Source: Pseudomonas sp. UMAB-08 (GTDB lineage Bacteria > Pseudomonadota > Gammaproteobacteria > Pseudomonadales > Pseudomonadaceae). From it: a stretch of DNA of 64,000 nucleotides. The notes beneath the pieces are model-generated. The model saw only the letters and a list, made by a program, of their open reading frames with translations, was not told the origin of the DNA and ran no database searches. This document shows positions 41,404 through 49,624 of the stretch, piece by piece. Position numbers and translations under genes: made by a program. Numbering within the stretch: position 1 is the stretch's first letter; every line of letters starts with the position of its first letter. Location: positions 54,767 through 118,766 of the forward strand of contig NZ_LT607425.1 of the NCBI RefSeq assembly GCF_900095225.1, in the 5' to 3' direction.

Positions 41404-41579
41404 GGCAACTCCAACAGTGAGCGCACAGGTCCGCTCGATTGATTCATTATTTTTATTCGTGCAGCCGCTAATGGTTTCAGACAGGCCCATTCAAGTATGA
41501 ACTCGGTACGCGCCGTGCGCCTTGATCCGAATCATCGAGCCTCATGCTAGAGTGCTCTCCAGCTTTTTGAGGCGTCAAT

Positions 41580-42086
41580 ATGACCTTAGTAATCCGTAGT
41601 GCAGCAGCCTTGATCCTTTTGCTCAGCCTGCCGCTGGCTGCCGCGCCAAGCCAGGGCCCTGGCACCTCTACACCCATGCACGCGCACTATTTGCCGCCGG
41701 ATGATCTGGCGGTGCGCGAGGGTCAACCCGAGCAGCAACAATTGCTGCAAATCACCGAATACTCGGTGGTAATTGGCAGTCAGCGCCAGTCCAATCAGCA
41801 GCCGATACCGGTGACCTTTCCGGTTTTACTGCGTTTGAAAGGCAAGCCAATGAATAAAGGCGCCACCGTATCCGAGGTGCTGATTCACTTCGACGGTGAA
41901 AGTAAAAGCCTGAAAAAGCCTACCTTCGATGACCATACCCGCACCTTGACCCTGTATTACCCCATGACTGAGTACCGGGCTGTGCTCGACCTGTTGCGCA
42001 ACGAGAAGGTGTATTGCCAGTTTTTGAGCTACGCCAATGGGCATGTCTGGGCAGATCTGCACACCATGGCCGTACGCGCGCGTTGA
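41580..42086 (+). CDS. CsiV-like or hypothetical exported protein
   Basis: The 168-aa protein starts MTLVIRSAAALILLLSLPLAA, a Sec signal peptide probably cleaved after AAA or APS. The mature part has no motif that I recognise. It contains many Gln residues near the N terminus, then an alternating hydrophobic pattern suggesting beta structure (VTFPVLLRLKG, TLTLYYPMTEYRAVLDLL). It likely acts in the periplasm. The position next to the PA4642-like gene and mqo is conserved in Pseudomonas; function is unknown, and the CsiV comparison is only a length and location guess. Confidence 0.7.
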   Translation: MTLVIRSAAALILLLSLPLAAAPSQGPGTSTPMHAHYLPPDDLAVREGQPEQQQLLQITEYSVVIGSQRQSNQQPIPVTFPVLLRLKGKPMNKGATVSEVLIHFDGESKSLKKPTFDDHTRTLTLYYPMTEYRAVLDLLRNEKVYCQFLSYANGHVWADLHTMAVRAR

Positions 42087-42152
42087 GCGTTACGGTGGGC
42101 GAGGGGTAAACTGCCTGCCCGTGAAATATCCGCAAGTCAGTTGGAGTCAGCA

Positions 42153-42440
42153 ATGCGTAAAGATAAGAAGCAGTTGATTGGTGATGAGATCGGCGATGCG
42201 CAGATCAAATTGTTTCTCGACTTCGAACCGGTCGATGCAACTTCACCGTCGCTGCACAAGCTGATCAAGGCGTATCGAGGCCTGCGGATCAATGATTTCG
42301 AGCGTTTCCTGGTGTTCTTCCTCGAAGCCGGTTACGACCTCGATGGCAAAGATGAGCACGGAAAGGATTTCATCGCGCTTATTGCAGACCAGCGTCATGC
42401 CGATGAATACATCGAGCTGATCGAAAAAGCTCGCGGCTGA
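42153..42440 (+). CDS. Conserved hypothetical protein (PA4642-like)
   Basis: The start at 42153 (MRKDKKQLIGDEIGDAQIK) has TTGGAG upstream and gives 95 aa. The protein is acidic, soluble and predicted helical, with FERFLVFFLEAGYDLDGKDEHGKDF in the centre, reminiscent of an ankyrin-like or helical-hairpin repeat. It corresponds by position and sequence style to PA4642 of P. aeruginosa. No function is known to me. Confidence 0.8.
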   Translation: MRKDKKQLIGDEIGDAQIKLFLDFEPVDATSPSLHKLIKAYRGLRINDFERFLVFFLEAGYDLDGKDEHGKDFIALIADQRHADEYIELIEKARG

Positions 42441-42455
42441 GACGGACGCGTCAGC

Positions 42456-42491
42456 CCATAAAAAAACGCCCCGAAGGGCGTTTTTTTATGG
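42456..42491. terminator. Bidirectional Rho-independent terminator
   Basis: A near-perfect palindrome, AAAAAAACGCCC-CGAA-GGGCGTTTTTTT, lies between the convergent PA4642-like and mqo genes. A U tract follows the stem on both strands. Confidence 0.93.
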
Positions 42492-42513
42492 CCGGTGGAG
42501 AAAGCGCGCTACC

Positions 42514-44022
42514 TCAAGCGAAGCTTTTGGTCTCGCTGCTCTTCTCTACCAACTCCAGGCTTTCATTGTTCTGGGCGTTGATGCGCTGATACAGCTGCGC
42601 GTCGGTTTCCAGAGCCTTTTCCCGAGCAGGGAAAATTTCGTTGAGCTTGGCGGCCCATTCGTTGCGAGCCTTGTCCGCGAAGCAGCGTTCGATCAAATCC
42701 AGCATGATCGACACTGTCACCGAGGCACCAGGGGACGCGCCGAGCAGGGCAGCCAGAGAACCGTCCTTGGCCGAAACCAGTTCGGTACCGAATTGCAGGA
42801 CGCCGCCTTTCTTCGGGTCTTTCTTGATGATCTGCACGCGCTGACCAGCCACTTCCAGGCGCCAGTCTTCAGCCTTGGCTTCAGGGTAGAAGCGACGCAG
42901 CGATGCAAGACGTTGCTCCATCGACTGCATCACTTCGCTGACCAGGTACTTGGTCAGGTCCATGTTGTCGCGGGCCACGGCCAGCATCGGCCCGATGTTG
43001 GCGGCGCGAACCGACAGGGGCAGGTCAAGGAACGAACCGTGCTTGAGGAACTTGGTAGTGAAACCGGCGTATGGCCCGAACAACAGAGAGGTCTTGCCGT
43101 CGACGACGCGGGTGTCGAGGTGCGGCACCGACATCGGTGGAGAGCCCACGGCGGCCTGGCTGTAGACCTTGGCCTGGTGGCGCTTGACCACTTCCGGGTT
43201 GTCGCAACGCAGCCATTGACCACTGACCGGGAAACCACCGAAACCTTTGCTTTCTTCGATGCCTGACATCTGCAGCAACGGCAGCGCCGCGCCACCTGCG
43301 CCAAGGAACACGAATTTGGCATCGACTTCGCGGGTATTGCCGGTGTTGACGTCCTTGATGCTCACGCTCCAGCCCTGACCCTTGCGGCTCAGACCGGTCA
43401 CGCGCTTGCAGTATTTAACCTGGGCATCCGGGGTGCTGGACAGGTGCTTGAGCAACTGATTGGTCAGGGCGCCGAAGTTGACGTCGGTGCCTTGCATCAC
43501 GCGGGTGGCGGCGATCGGCTCGTCAGCAGGCCGCCCCGGCATCATCAAAGGCATCCACTCGGCCAGTTTGGCCTTGTCTTCGGTGTATTCCATGGCCGCG
43601 AAAGCATGATGCTTGTGCATGGCTTCAAAGCGGTGCTTCAGGAACGCGACGCCTGCTTCACCCTGGACGTAGCTCAGGTGCGGAACCGGGGTGATAAAGG
43701 ACTTCGAGGAGCCGAACGTGCCTTTCTTGGCCAGGTAGGACCAGAATTCCTTCGATACCTCGAACTGGGTGTTGATGTGCACCGCTTTCTTGATGTCGAT
43801 GGAGCCGTCGGCTGCTTGCGGCGTGTAGTTCAGCTCACATAGCCCGGCGTGGCCGGTACCGGCGTTGTTCCACGGGTTTGAGCTCTCCGCGGCACCAGAA
43901 TCCATCAGCTCAACGACTTCCAGCTTAAGGCTGGGGTCGAGCTCTTTGAGCAGTACTGCAAGGGTGGCACTCATGATGCCTGCCCCAACCAATACCACAT
44001 CGACTGCTTCGTTATGCGCCAT
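42514..44022 (-). CDS. mqo: Malate:quinone oxidoreductase
   Basis: This FAD-dependent peripheral membrane enzyme oxidises malate to oxaloacetate and passes electrons to quinone, replacing or assisting NAD-malate dehydrogenase. The start at 44022 (MAHNEAVDVVLVGAGIMSA) gives 502 aa. The FAD motif VGAGIMSATLAVLLKELDP is at residues 11-30. The conserved SSNPWNNAGTGHAGLCELNY segment near 48 is family specific. Ends with a strong terminator. Corresponds to PA4640 (mqoB) by synteny. Confidence 0.96.
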   Translation of the reverse strand: MAHNEAVDVVLVGAGIMSATLAVLLKELDPSLKLEVVELMDSGAAESSNPWNNAGTGHAGLCELNYTPQAADGSIDIKKAVHINTQFEVSKEFWSYLAKKGTFGSSKSFITPVPHLSYVQGEAGVAFLKHRFEAMHKHHAFAAMEYTEDKAKLAEWMPLMMPGRPADEPIAATRVMQGTDVNFGALTNQLLKHLSSTPDAQVKYCKRVTGLSRKGQGWSVSIKDVNTGNTREVDAKFVFLGAGGAALPLLQMSGIEESKGFGGFPVSGQWLRCDNPEVVKRHQAKVYSQAAVGSPPMSVPHLDTRVVDGKTSLLFGPYAGFTTKFLKHGSFLDLPLSVRAANIGPMLAVARDNMDLTKYLVSEVMQSMEQRLASLRRFYPEAKAEDWRLEVAGQRVQIIKKDPKKGGVLQFGTELVSAKDGSLAALLGASPGASVTVSIMLDLIERCFADKARNEWAAKLNEIFPAREKALETDAQLYQRINAQNNESLELVEKSSETKSFA

Positions 44023-44074
44023 TAACGCGTCTCCAAAATCTGCAGCACCAAATTGACGGCATACGATCCTGAGG

Positions 44075-44215
44075 TCAGTTGCCAAGTGTTTGCGGGGCGT
44101 GTATCCGAAAGTGCCCCTGGTAACTCATGGCCAGGATCGCCATGTCCGATTCTTCGCAATTTTTTGCATCTTCAGCGGACACCACCAATCGGGCTTTGAA
44201 TTCGTATGAACTCAT
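44075..44215 (-). CDS. Possible 46-aa small protein upstream of mqo
   Basis: An ATG at 44215 opens a 46-codon frame ending at 44075. The product begins MSSYEFKARLVVSAEDAKN and ends APQTLGN. Composition is protein-like, with a mix of charged and hydrophobic residues and no low complexity. The ribosome site is weak (GGGCCTGAAA before ATG), and I do not recognise the family. It could be a leader peptide, a real small protein or chance. Confidence 0.3.
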   Translation of the reverse strand: MSSYEFKARLVVSAEDAKNCEESDMAILAMSYQGHFRIHAPQTLGN

Positions 44216-44672
44216 TTTCAGGCCCGGTTAGCAATTCGACTATCGTCAAGGCATCCGGTTGTGCAACCAAATCCGTAGCGGACAGGCTTCAGACTCCAGT
44301 CATGGAGGCTGCGCAGCAGTCAGTCCTGTTTAAGGGGGCTGGGTCAGACATTAATGGTGCATGTACAAACGCAAAACTATTCATTTGCTCGCCACACTCT
44401 TGTGAAGTAGTGAAAACCCGTTTTTTTCACGCTCTTTTGGAGACGTGAACCTCAAAAAAGAACCGACGCAATGGCAGTTCCGGCAGATCGGATGCAGGCA
44501 AGAGTGAGAGGCTGGGGGGCGAGAAAGGTTCGAAACGATTCGAGCTATTCGACACCGGACCAGCAAGCACTGACGCTTGCAAACGACCTGTGTGGGCGGC
44601 TCTCTGTGGGCGGTGCGGGGGAGCTAATACAAGGTATTAGCGATGCTGCGAGGCCCGATCAGGAGACGTCCT

Positions 44673-44693
44673 TATAATCGGGGGAAGATTATA
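44673..44693. promoter_or_regulatory. Inverted repeat TATAATC-N7-GATTATA
   Basis: Two perfect 7-bp arms flank GGGGGAA. TATAAT within an arm resembles a -10 box, so this may be an operator over a promoter. The adjacent plus-strand gene is only at 45172, and the adjacent minus-strand gene ends at 44747, so the target is unclear. Confidence 0.3.
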
Positions 44694-44746
44694 GCGATGA
44701 AACGTGCGGAATTGATCTTATTAACTGACTTTTATTAGCGCGTCAG

Positions 44747-44980
44747 TCAGTTCGTCAGGAGATGGCGGTCACCGGGGTGTGCCGCGTGCGGGCTGACACG
44801 TGCGCTGGCGGGGAGGGGCTGGTGCAGCCAAGTGAGCCGGGCTTCGTTGATTTCTACCCACCCAAAACCGATCGGCGGCGTGGCGCAATGCCGAAATGCC
44901 TGGCACAGCCCTGATTTATCCAGCAGCGCGTAGTGACGATGCTGAGGGCGCAAGCTGAACAATGACCAGAGAAAGTCCAT
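44747..44980 (-). CDS. Small conserved hypothetical protein
   Basis: The 77-aa protein starts MDFLWSLFSLRPQHRHYALLD and has AGGAGCCCCGTC directly before the ATG, a strong ribosome site. Trp and His residues are frequent. It ends ARVSPHAAHPGDRHLLTN. From memory, similar short proteins are common in Pseudomonas genomes. Function is unknown. It diverges from the YajG-like lipoprotein gene. Confidence 0.7.
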   Translation of the reverse strand: MDFLWSLFSLRPQHRHYALLDKSGLCQAFRHCATPPIGFGWVEINEARLTWLHQPLPASARVSPHAAHPGDRHLLTN

Positions 44981-45171
44981 GACGGGGCTCCTGTTGAGTG
45001 GGCAGGGGAAGATTGCCCGAAGGACGTGACATCCCGGTGACAGTCCCGTGGCGAAGGCGTTTCATAAGGAACTGTGCCCCGTCATGTCCGGTCCTATTTT
45101 CAACTAGTGAGCGGGCCGTTGGCACCGCTATACTGCTGCATCTATTGTGTCTGGCCCCTGGAGAGATGAGC

Positions 45172-45756
45172 ATGTTGCATCGCCTGTTGTTCGGTTTGCT
45201 TGCTGTTGGCAGTTTGACCCTGGTCGGCTGTGCCCACAGCCCGCAACAACTTAGCCCGCAACCCAAACTCACCAGCCAACTCGCTGCGGTGGGTCACGGT
45301 CAGCCGGTCGTGGTTCGCGTCGTCGACGGTCGCCCATCGCCAACCCTGGGAACCCGTGGTGGTCTGTACCCGGAAACCAGCGCCATCAGCGTCCAGGGTT
45401 CTGACTTGCTGCCTAAACTGCAAGCTCAGACCGAAGCCGCTGTACGTCTTCTGGGCTTTACCCCAACCACCAACGGTGGCAACGCGCCGCAGCTGACGGT
45501 GACCTTGGTGGACCTGAAGTACCAGTCGCCCAAAGAAGGTCTGTACGTGACCGAAGCGACCATCAGCTCGACGTTCCGCGCTGACGTGCAAAACAATGGC
45601 CGTAGCTACAGTGGTCGTTATGCCGCTTCGCTGGACCAGCGCTTCGGCATGGCGCCGAACCAGGAAACCAATACCAAGCTGGTCAGTGATGTGCTCAGCG
45701 ATGCCCTGACCCGGCTGTTCCAGGATCAAACTATCGGCAGGGTGCTGGGCCAGTAA
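45172..45756 (+). CDS. YajG-family lipoprotein
   Basis: A start at 45172 (MLHRLLFGLLAVGSLTLVGC) gives 194 aa; GGAG lies 8 bases upstream. ATGs at 45166 and 44998 fit less well. The lipobox LVGC places the lipidated Cys at residue 20. The mature protein matches the YajG pattern, with VVRVVDGRPSPTLGTRGG and a C-terminal SDVLSDALTRLFQD segment. Family members are outer-membrane lipoproteins of unclear function. A strong terminator follows. Confidence 0.88.
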   Translation: MLHRLLFGLLAVGSLTLVGCAHSPQQLSPQPKLTSQLAAVGHGQPVVVRVVDGRPSPTLGTRGGLYPETSAISVQGSDLLPKLQAQTEAAVRLLGFTPTTNGGNAPQLTVTLVDLKYQSPKEGLYVTEATISSTFRADVQNNGRSYSGRYAASLDQRFGMAPNQETNTKLVSDVLSDALTRLFQDQTIGRVLGQ

Positions 45757-45788
45757 TACGGTCTGTTCGCTGCAAACAAACTGTGAAC

Positions 45789-45827
45789 AAAAAAACCGGT
45801 TTCTTTAGCGAGAAACCGGTTTTTTTG
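45789..45827. terminator. Bidirectional Rho-independent terminator
   Basis: AAACCGGTTTCT and AGAAACCGGTTT form a perfect 12-bp stem with a TTAGCG loop. A and T tracts flank it on both sides. It separates the convergent YajG-like and small hypothetical genes. Confidence 0.92.
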
Positions 45828-45862
45828 GGTCTGTCTGGCGACACCCATCACTCTGTCGCCGG

Positions 45863-46069
45863 TCATGCGGCTTCGTAGTAGAAATCCAGAAAACTCAAGC
45901 CTGTCTGCTGATCCAGGTCTGGCAGGTCGTGGTGCTGATGGCCTCCCAGCGCGCAGTAAACCAGCCAGTGGCGGTCTTGCACATTGAATGACAATGCGTC
46001 GATCAGCGCTTCCTGCTCGTCGCTCTGGGTCACCAGATACAGCCGATCCTGATTCTGTGCATGCAGCAT
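45863..46069 (-). CDS. Small conserved hypothetical protein
   Basis: The 68-aa acidic protein starts MLHAQNQDRLYLVTQSDEQ and ends LSFLDFYYEAA. AAAGAGACC upstream can serve as ribosome site. The sequence is compact and without membrane segments. Coding potential is supported by the absence of a better frame and by flanking terminators on both sides. Function is unknown. Confidence 0.65.
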   Translation of the reverse strand: MLHAQNQDRLYLVTQSDEQEALIDALSFNVQDRHWLVYCALGGHQHHDLPDLDQQTGLSFLDFYYEAA

Positions 46070-46138
46070 GACAAGGTCTCTTTAGGTGTCGAGGTGCAAT
46101 ACAGTGGCGGGTTCAGGTTACGGTTAGGTGACCGGGGC

Positions 46139-46173
46139 AAAAAAAAATGGCGCCCGAAGAGGCGCCATCTTTA
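46139..46173 (-). terminator. Terminator of the acyltransferase gene
   Basis: ATGGCGCC and GGCGCCAT pair around a CGAAGA loop. Read on the minus strand the stem is followed by nine Ts. It lies 13 bp after the stop codon of the acyltransferase gene. Confidence 0.92.
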
Positions 46174-46185
46174 TGAGTCAGACGT

Positions 46186-47349
46186 TTAAAGCGCTCGTCC
46201 GGCCTTGACCCGATACTGATTGCGCACAGGCATTGCGTATTGCAACACCAGATACGGACGGTGTTCGACAGGGCAGCTCTCCAGACGGCGCTGCCACTCT
46301 TCCTTGGCCCGGGCCAGTTCGTCAGCGGGAAATACGTCGGCGGCACTGGGTACATCCAATGTCGGATCGGCATCCTCCCATTGCGCGTACGCCAGGTAAT
46401 GCGCCGGAAACAGGCGATAACCACCGAGAATCTGCCGGTCCATCTCAATCGCCAATTGCTTGGTGTCTTCGAACACCCCGCTGATCGGCGTAGCGAAATT
46501 CACGTGCACCCGGCCTTTGTAACCCGTGATGCCCAGCGCGATGCTGACATCATCCTCGCCCGGTGCCTTGGTGTAGCTGCCGGTGGTGGCGCGGATATAC
46601 AGTTCGCGGGCCTTGGCGTGATCGCATGGGTCGTATTCGTAGCTGATCGACACCGGCGTCAAGTTCAACGACTTGATCACCTCGGAGAATGGCTCGTCCT
46701 TGCGGCTCATGTGGAACATCTTGAGAATGGCCGATTCGGTGCGATCGTCGCCATCTTTGGCACGACCTTCAGCCTGGGCGATCCAGATCGATTGGCAGTC
46801 TTCGCGGATCGAATGATTGATATAGGCCGACAGTTGCAGGTACGCCGCCATCTTTTCCCGGCGCCCGGTGATGGAACGGTGCACGATGAAACACTTGTTC
46901 AGGCGCATCAGGTCGCTAACGAAGGGCTTCTGCAGCAGGTTGTCACCGATGGCGATGCGCGGCGTTGGCAGGCCCGCGTGATACACCGCATAGTTGACGA
47001 AGGCCGGATCCATTGCGATGTCGCGGTGGTTGGCCAGGAACAGATAGGCGCTGCCGGACTTGAACTGCTCGACACCGGTGTAGGTCACACCGTCGGTAGC
47101 ACGCTCAATGGTGTGATCGACGTAAACCTCGACTTTGTCCTGCAGCGAGGCCACCGAGTGGACCTCGGCGAACTCGCGACGTAGTCGATGTGTGATTAGA
47201 GGTTTCAGCATCCAGCCAAATGCGCCTGCCATGCGAGGGAAGCGAAAGTGGGTGAGTGTTTTGAGGAGTGCCTTATCACTGAGCAGGCGTGCAATGACGG
47301 CTGGGACTTCGGCGTCGTTGTAAGGTCGGATGGCATCGAATTCGCCCAT
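46186..47349 (-). CDS. 1-acyl-sn-glycerol-3-phosphate acyltransferase family protein
   Basis: The start at 47349 or 47352 (MMGEFDAIRPYNDAEV) gives about 387 aa; an AGAGAG site lies just upstream. The PlsC acyltransferase motif is FLANHRDIAMDPAF near residue 129, a variant of the canonical HxxxxD box, and the second conserved block is IWIAQAEGRAKDG, replacing the usual FPEG with QAEG. Such long PlsC-domain proteins are typical of Pseudomonas. They may acylate glycerol-3-phosphate or another acceptor. No membrane anchor is obvious. Confidence 0.85.
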   Translation of the reverse strand: MGEFDAIRPYNDAEVPAVIARLLSDKALLKTLTHFRFPRMAGAFGWMLKPLITHRLRREFAEVHSVASLQDKVEVYVDHTIERATDGVTYTGVEQFKSGSAYLFLANHRDIAMDPAFVNYAVYHAGLPTPRIAIGDNLLQKPFVSDLMRLNKCFIVHRSITGRREKMAAYLQLSAYINHSIREDCQSIWIAQAEGRAKDGDDRTESAILKMFHMSRKDEPFSEVIKSLNLTPVSISYEYDPCDHAKARELYIRATTGSYTKAPGEDDVSIALGITGYKGRVHVNFATPISGVFEDTKQLAIEMDRQILGGYRLFPAHYLAYAQWEDADPTLDVPSAADVFPADELARAKEEWQRRLESCPVEHRPYLVLQYAMPVRNQYRVKAGRAL

Positions 47350-47469
47350 CATGCTCTCTTGTTGGAAACGGCTAGGGTAAAGGCAGGCCGGTCTGAAAAA
47401 TGCGATCAGATCACAAGCCATGCTTCAAATAGACGGCGATTATACGCATAACTCACTCCGGAGACTTCG

Positions 47470-47652
47470 ATGCAGGAAATAGAGCGTTACGACTGCCCTT
47501 ACTGTGGCGAGTCAGTTGAGGCCGTGCTGGATTTATCCGGCGGTGATCAGTCCTATATCGAGGATTGCCCGGTATGTTGTCGACCGATTGTGTTCGATTT
47601 GCAGACGGACGGCGAAGAATGGACCCTGGACGTGCGCAGCGAGAATGAATGA
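47470..47652 (+). CDS. CPXCG-motif cysteine-rich protein
   Basis: The 60-aa protein starts MQEIERYDCPYCGESVEAVL. Two Cys pairs, CPYCG and CPVCC, form a zinc-ribbon-like metal site. GGAG lies 8 bases upstream. Function is unknown. Its stop overlaps the start of the next gene, a pairing that recurs in Pseudomonas. Confidence 0.87.
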   Translation: MQEIERYDCPYCGESVEAVLDLSGGDQSYIEDCPVCCRPIVFDLQTDGEEWTLDVRSENE

Positions 47653-47912
47653 TGCAAAGAGTCTACGAGCCGGAAAATTTGATGGAGGGCGAATTGCTGC
47701 AAGGCATGCTTGCCAGTGAAGGCGTCGAAGCTCATTTGACGGGTCGTGATTTGCTCGGCGGCGTGGGCGAACTCCCGGTTTTTGGCCTGTTAGGGCTGTC
47801 GGTGGACAATGATCAGGCCGAACAGGCACGGCTGTTGATCGCCGAGTACAATGCGGCACTGCCGCTGTCGGGTGATGAACCCGACAATTTTCCCGACGTA
47901 CTGGAGTGTTGA
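47649..47912 (+). CDS. DUF2007 family small protein
   Basis: The 87-aa protein starts MMQRVYEPENLMEGELLQGML and contains the typical LLASEGVEAHLTG-like and VFGLLGLSVDNDQAEQAR segments of DUF2007, sometimes called putative signal-transducing proteins. The fold is small alpha/beta. It overlaps the CPXCG gene by 4 bp. Function is unknown. Confidence 0.88.
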   Translation: MMQRVYEPENLMEGELLQGMLASEGVEAHLTGRDLLGGVGELPVFGLLGLSVDNDQAEQARLLIAEYNAALPLSGDEPDNFPDVLEC

Positions 47913-47998
47913 CGTGCGTTTGGCCCTGCTTTCAACCGCCGACTTTTAAAGCCTGCGTCTGAAAAAGGGTTTTTCAAAAAAGAGAGTGTGTTGCCCTT

Positions 47999-48619
47999 AT
48001 GTGTGGACGCTATGCCCTGTTTCGCTGGACGCCCGCGTTTGCGGCCTTACCCGGTTTCCCTGCTGACCAAAAAGCGCAATGGAACATCTCGCCGGGCGAC
48101 TCGGTGTTGATGATGCGCGGCGGGGACGCCCAGCGCGAACTGGCACGGGCACGTTGGGGGCTGACACCGCCATGGTTGACCGACCTTTCCCGAACGCCTG
48201 CTCACGCCCGCGCCGAAACCCTGGCCGAACAACCGATGTTTCGCGAGGCTTTCCGGTTGCGCCGCTGCCTGTTGCCGGCCAATGGTTTTTACGAATGGCG
48301 CGGCACCACGCGCAAGCGGCCGTTCTGGCTAACGCCGGGGGAGGGCTCTGCGCTGTTTTTTGCCGCGATTTGGGAGGCTTATCCGGTAGAAGGCCACACA
48401 TACCTGAGTGTCGCCGTCGTTACGCAGGCGGCAGCCAGTCAACGGCGCCCGCTGATCCTTGATGCCGCCGGGCAGGAAGCCTGGCTGGCCGCTGATACGC
48501 CAACGTCCACCCTGCAAGCACTGCTCGCCAGCCCCCAGGCGGCGCTGCGCGAGCGAGCATTGGCTAACCTGGTGAACGATCCAAAACTGAATGCGCCGGA
48601 ATGCCTGACGCCGCTTTGA
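47999..48619 (+). CDS. SRAP-domain protein (YedK/HMCES)
   Basis: The 206-aa protein starts MCGRYALFRWTPAFAALPGF. The catalytic Cys2 at the very N terminus, the NGFYEWRG segment with Asn and Glu, and a later His in the active site are those of SRAP proteins, which trap abasic sites in single-stranded DNA as a thiazolidine crosslink. The ribosome site is weak (AAGAGAGTG). A REP element follows the stop. Confidence 0.9.
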   Translation: MCGRYALFRWTPAFAALPGFPADQKAQWNISPGDSVLMMRGGDAQRELARARWGLTPPWLTDLSRTPAHARAETLAEQPMFREAFRLRRCLLPANGFYEWRGTTRKRPFWLTPGEGSALFFAAIWEAYPVEGHTYLSVAVVTQAAASQRRPLILDAAGQEAWLAADTPTSTLQALLASPQAALRERALANLVNDPKLNAPECLTPL

Positions 48620-48627
48620 GCTGAAGA

Positions 48628-48652
48628 CGCTTCGCAGGCAAGCCTGTGATCA
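48628..48652. repeat. REP element (single, truncated)
   Basis: CTTCGCAGGCAAGCCTGTG carries the same CAGGC-AA-GCCTG core as the REP at 35957 but lacks the CTCCTACAGG tail. It lies just after the SRAP gene stop. Confidence 0.65.
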
Positions 48653-48753
48653 TCTGCTGCGGAGGCTATCTATGGGAATGGCAACTGGCTTGTATCTAGC
48701 TTCGCGGCCGGACATTGCCTAGGATACCGGCCATGTTTCCAGGGAGATCCACC

Positions 48754-49572
48754 ATGCGTCAGTCATTTGCTCTGTGTGCCTTGAGCGCGAGCTTGTTGCT
48801 CAGCGGTTGCCAGTCCGTCAATACCACCAGCGGCGGTGCGGTGGGCGTCGAGCGCAAGCAGTACATGTTTAGCATGCTGTCGACCCAAGAGGTCAATCAA
48901 ATGTATGCGCAGTCTTATCAACAGACGGTAGGCGAGGCCACCACTAAAGGTGTGCTGGACAAAACCAGTGCCGACGCCAAACGGGTGAAAGCGATTGCTG
49001 ATCGGCTGATTGCGCAGGCGCCGATTTTTCGCCCTGATTCGGCGCAGTGGCAGTGGGAAATCAATCTGATCAAAAGCGATGAGCTCAACGCCAACTGCGG
49101 GCCCGGTGGCAAAATCATTTTCTACACCGGGTTGATCGACAAGCTGAAACTCACTGACGATGAAATCGCTGCGGTCATGGGGCATGAAATTGCCCACGCC
49201 TTGCGCGAGCATGGGCGTGAAGCAATGTCCAAGGCTTATGGTATCGAGATGGCCAAGCAGGGCGCGGGTGCGTTATTGGGATTGAGTCAGGACAGCCTTG
49301 CGCTGGCCGATACGGTGGTCAATTACAGCCTGACCTTGCCTAATAGCCGCAGCAATGAAAATGAAGCGGATCTGATTGGGCTGGAGCTGGCGGCGCGCGC
49401 TGGTTATAACCCCAATGCCGCCATCAGCCTGTGGCAGAAAATGACCCAGAACACCGGGGGTTCACCGCCGGAGTTCATGAGTACTCACCCTGCCTCGGAA
49501 AGCAGCATCGCATCGCTGCAAAGCGCCATCCCGAAGGTGATGCCACTTTATCAACAGGCTAAAAGACCCTGA
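48754..49572 (+). CDS. M48-family metallopeptidase, lipoprotein
   Basis: The start at 48754 (MRQSFALCALSASLLLSGC) has GGGAGATCCACC upstream and gives 272 aa. The lipobox LLSGC predicts outer-membrane anchoring. The zinc motif HEIAH lies in MGHEIAHALREHG near residue 146, with a distal Glu in the NENEADLIGLELAARAG segment. It resembles the YggG/LoiP group of periplasmic M48 proteases that act in outer-membrane protein quality control. Confidence 0.9.
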   Translation: MRQSFALCALSASLLLSGCQSVNTTSGGAVGVERKQYMFSMLSTQEVNQMYAQSYQQTVGEATTKGVLDKTSADAKRVKAIADRLIAQAPIFRPDSAQWQWEINLIKSDELNANCGPGGKIIFYTGLIDKLKLTDDEIAAVMGHEIAHALREHGREAMSKAYGIEMAKQGAGALLGLSQDSLALADTVVNYSLTLPNSRSNENEADLIGLELAARAGYNPNAAISLWQKMTQNTGGSPPEFMSTHPASESSIASLQSAIPKVMPLYQQAKRP

Positions 49573-49574
49573 GT

Positions 49575-49603
49575 GGATCGGGTCGTCAGTGACGACCCGA
49601 TCC
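49575..49603. terminator. Perfect 13-bp stem between convergent genes
   Basis: GGATCGGGTCGTC and GACGACCCGATCC form a perfect hairpin with a 3-base loop. It lies between the M48 protease and GDT1-family genes. A U tract is missing on both strands, so termination strength is uncertain. Confidence 0.6.
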
Positions 49604-49624
49604 CCCTGATCTTGAAAGCGTCGT

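Larger units (their letters stand above)
44023..44746. other. Long intergenic region upstream of mqo
   Basis: The 724-bp region must include the mqo promoter. It contains a possible 46-codon ORF on the minus strand (44075-44215), a GGTTG-TG-CAACC hairpin near 44261-44272, and a perfect inverted repeat at 44673-44693. Otherwise I see no convincing gene. The first third is AT-rich relative to coding DNA. Confidence 0.5.
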
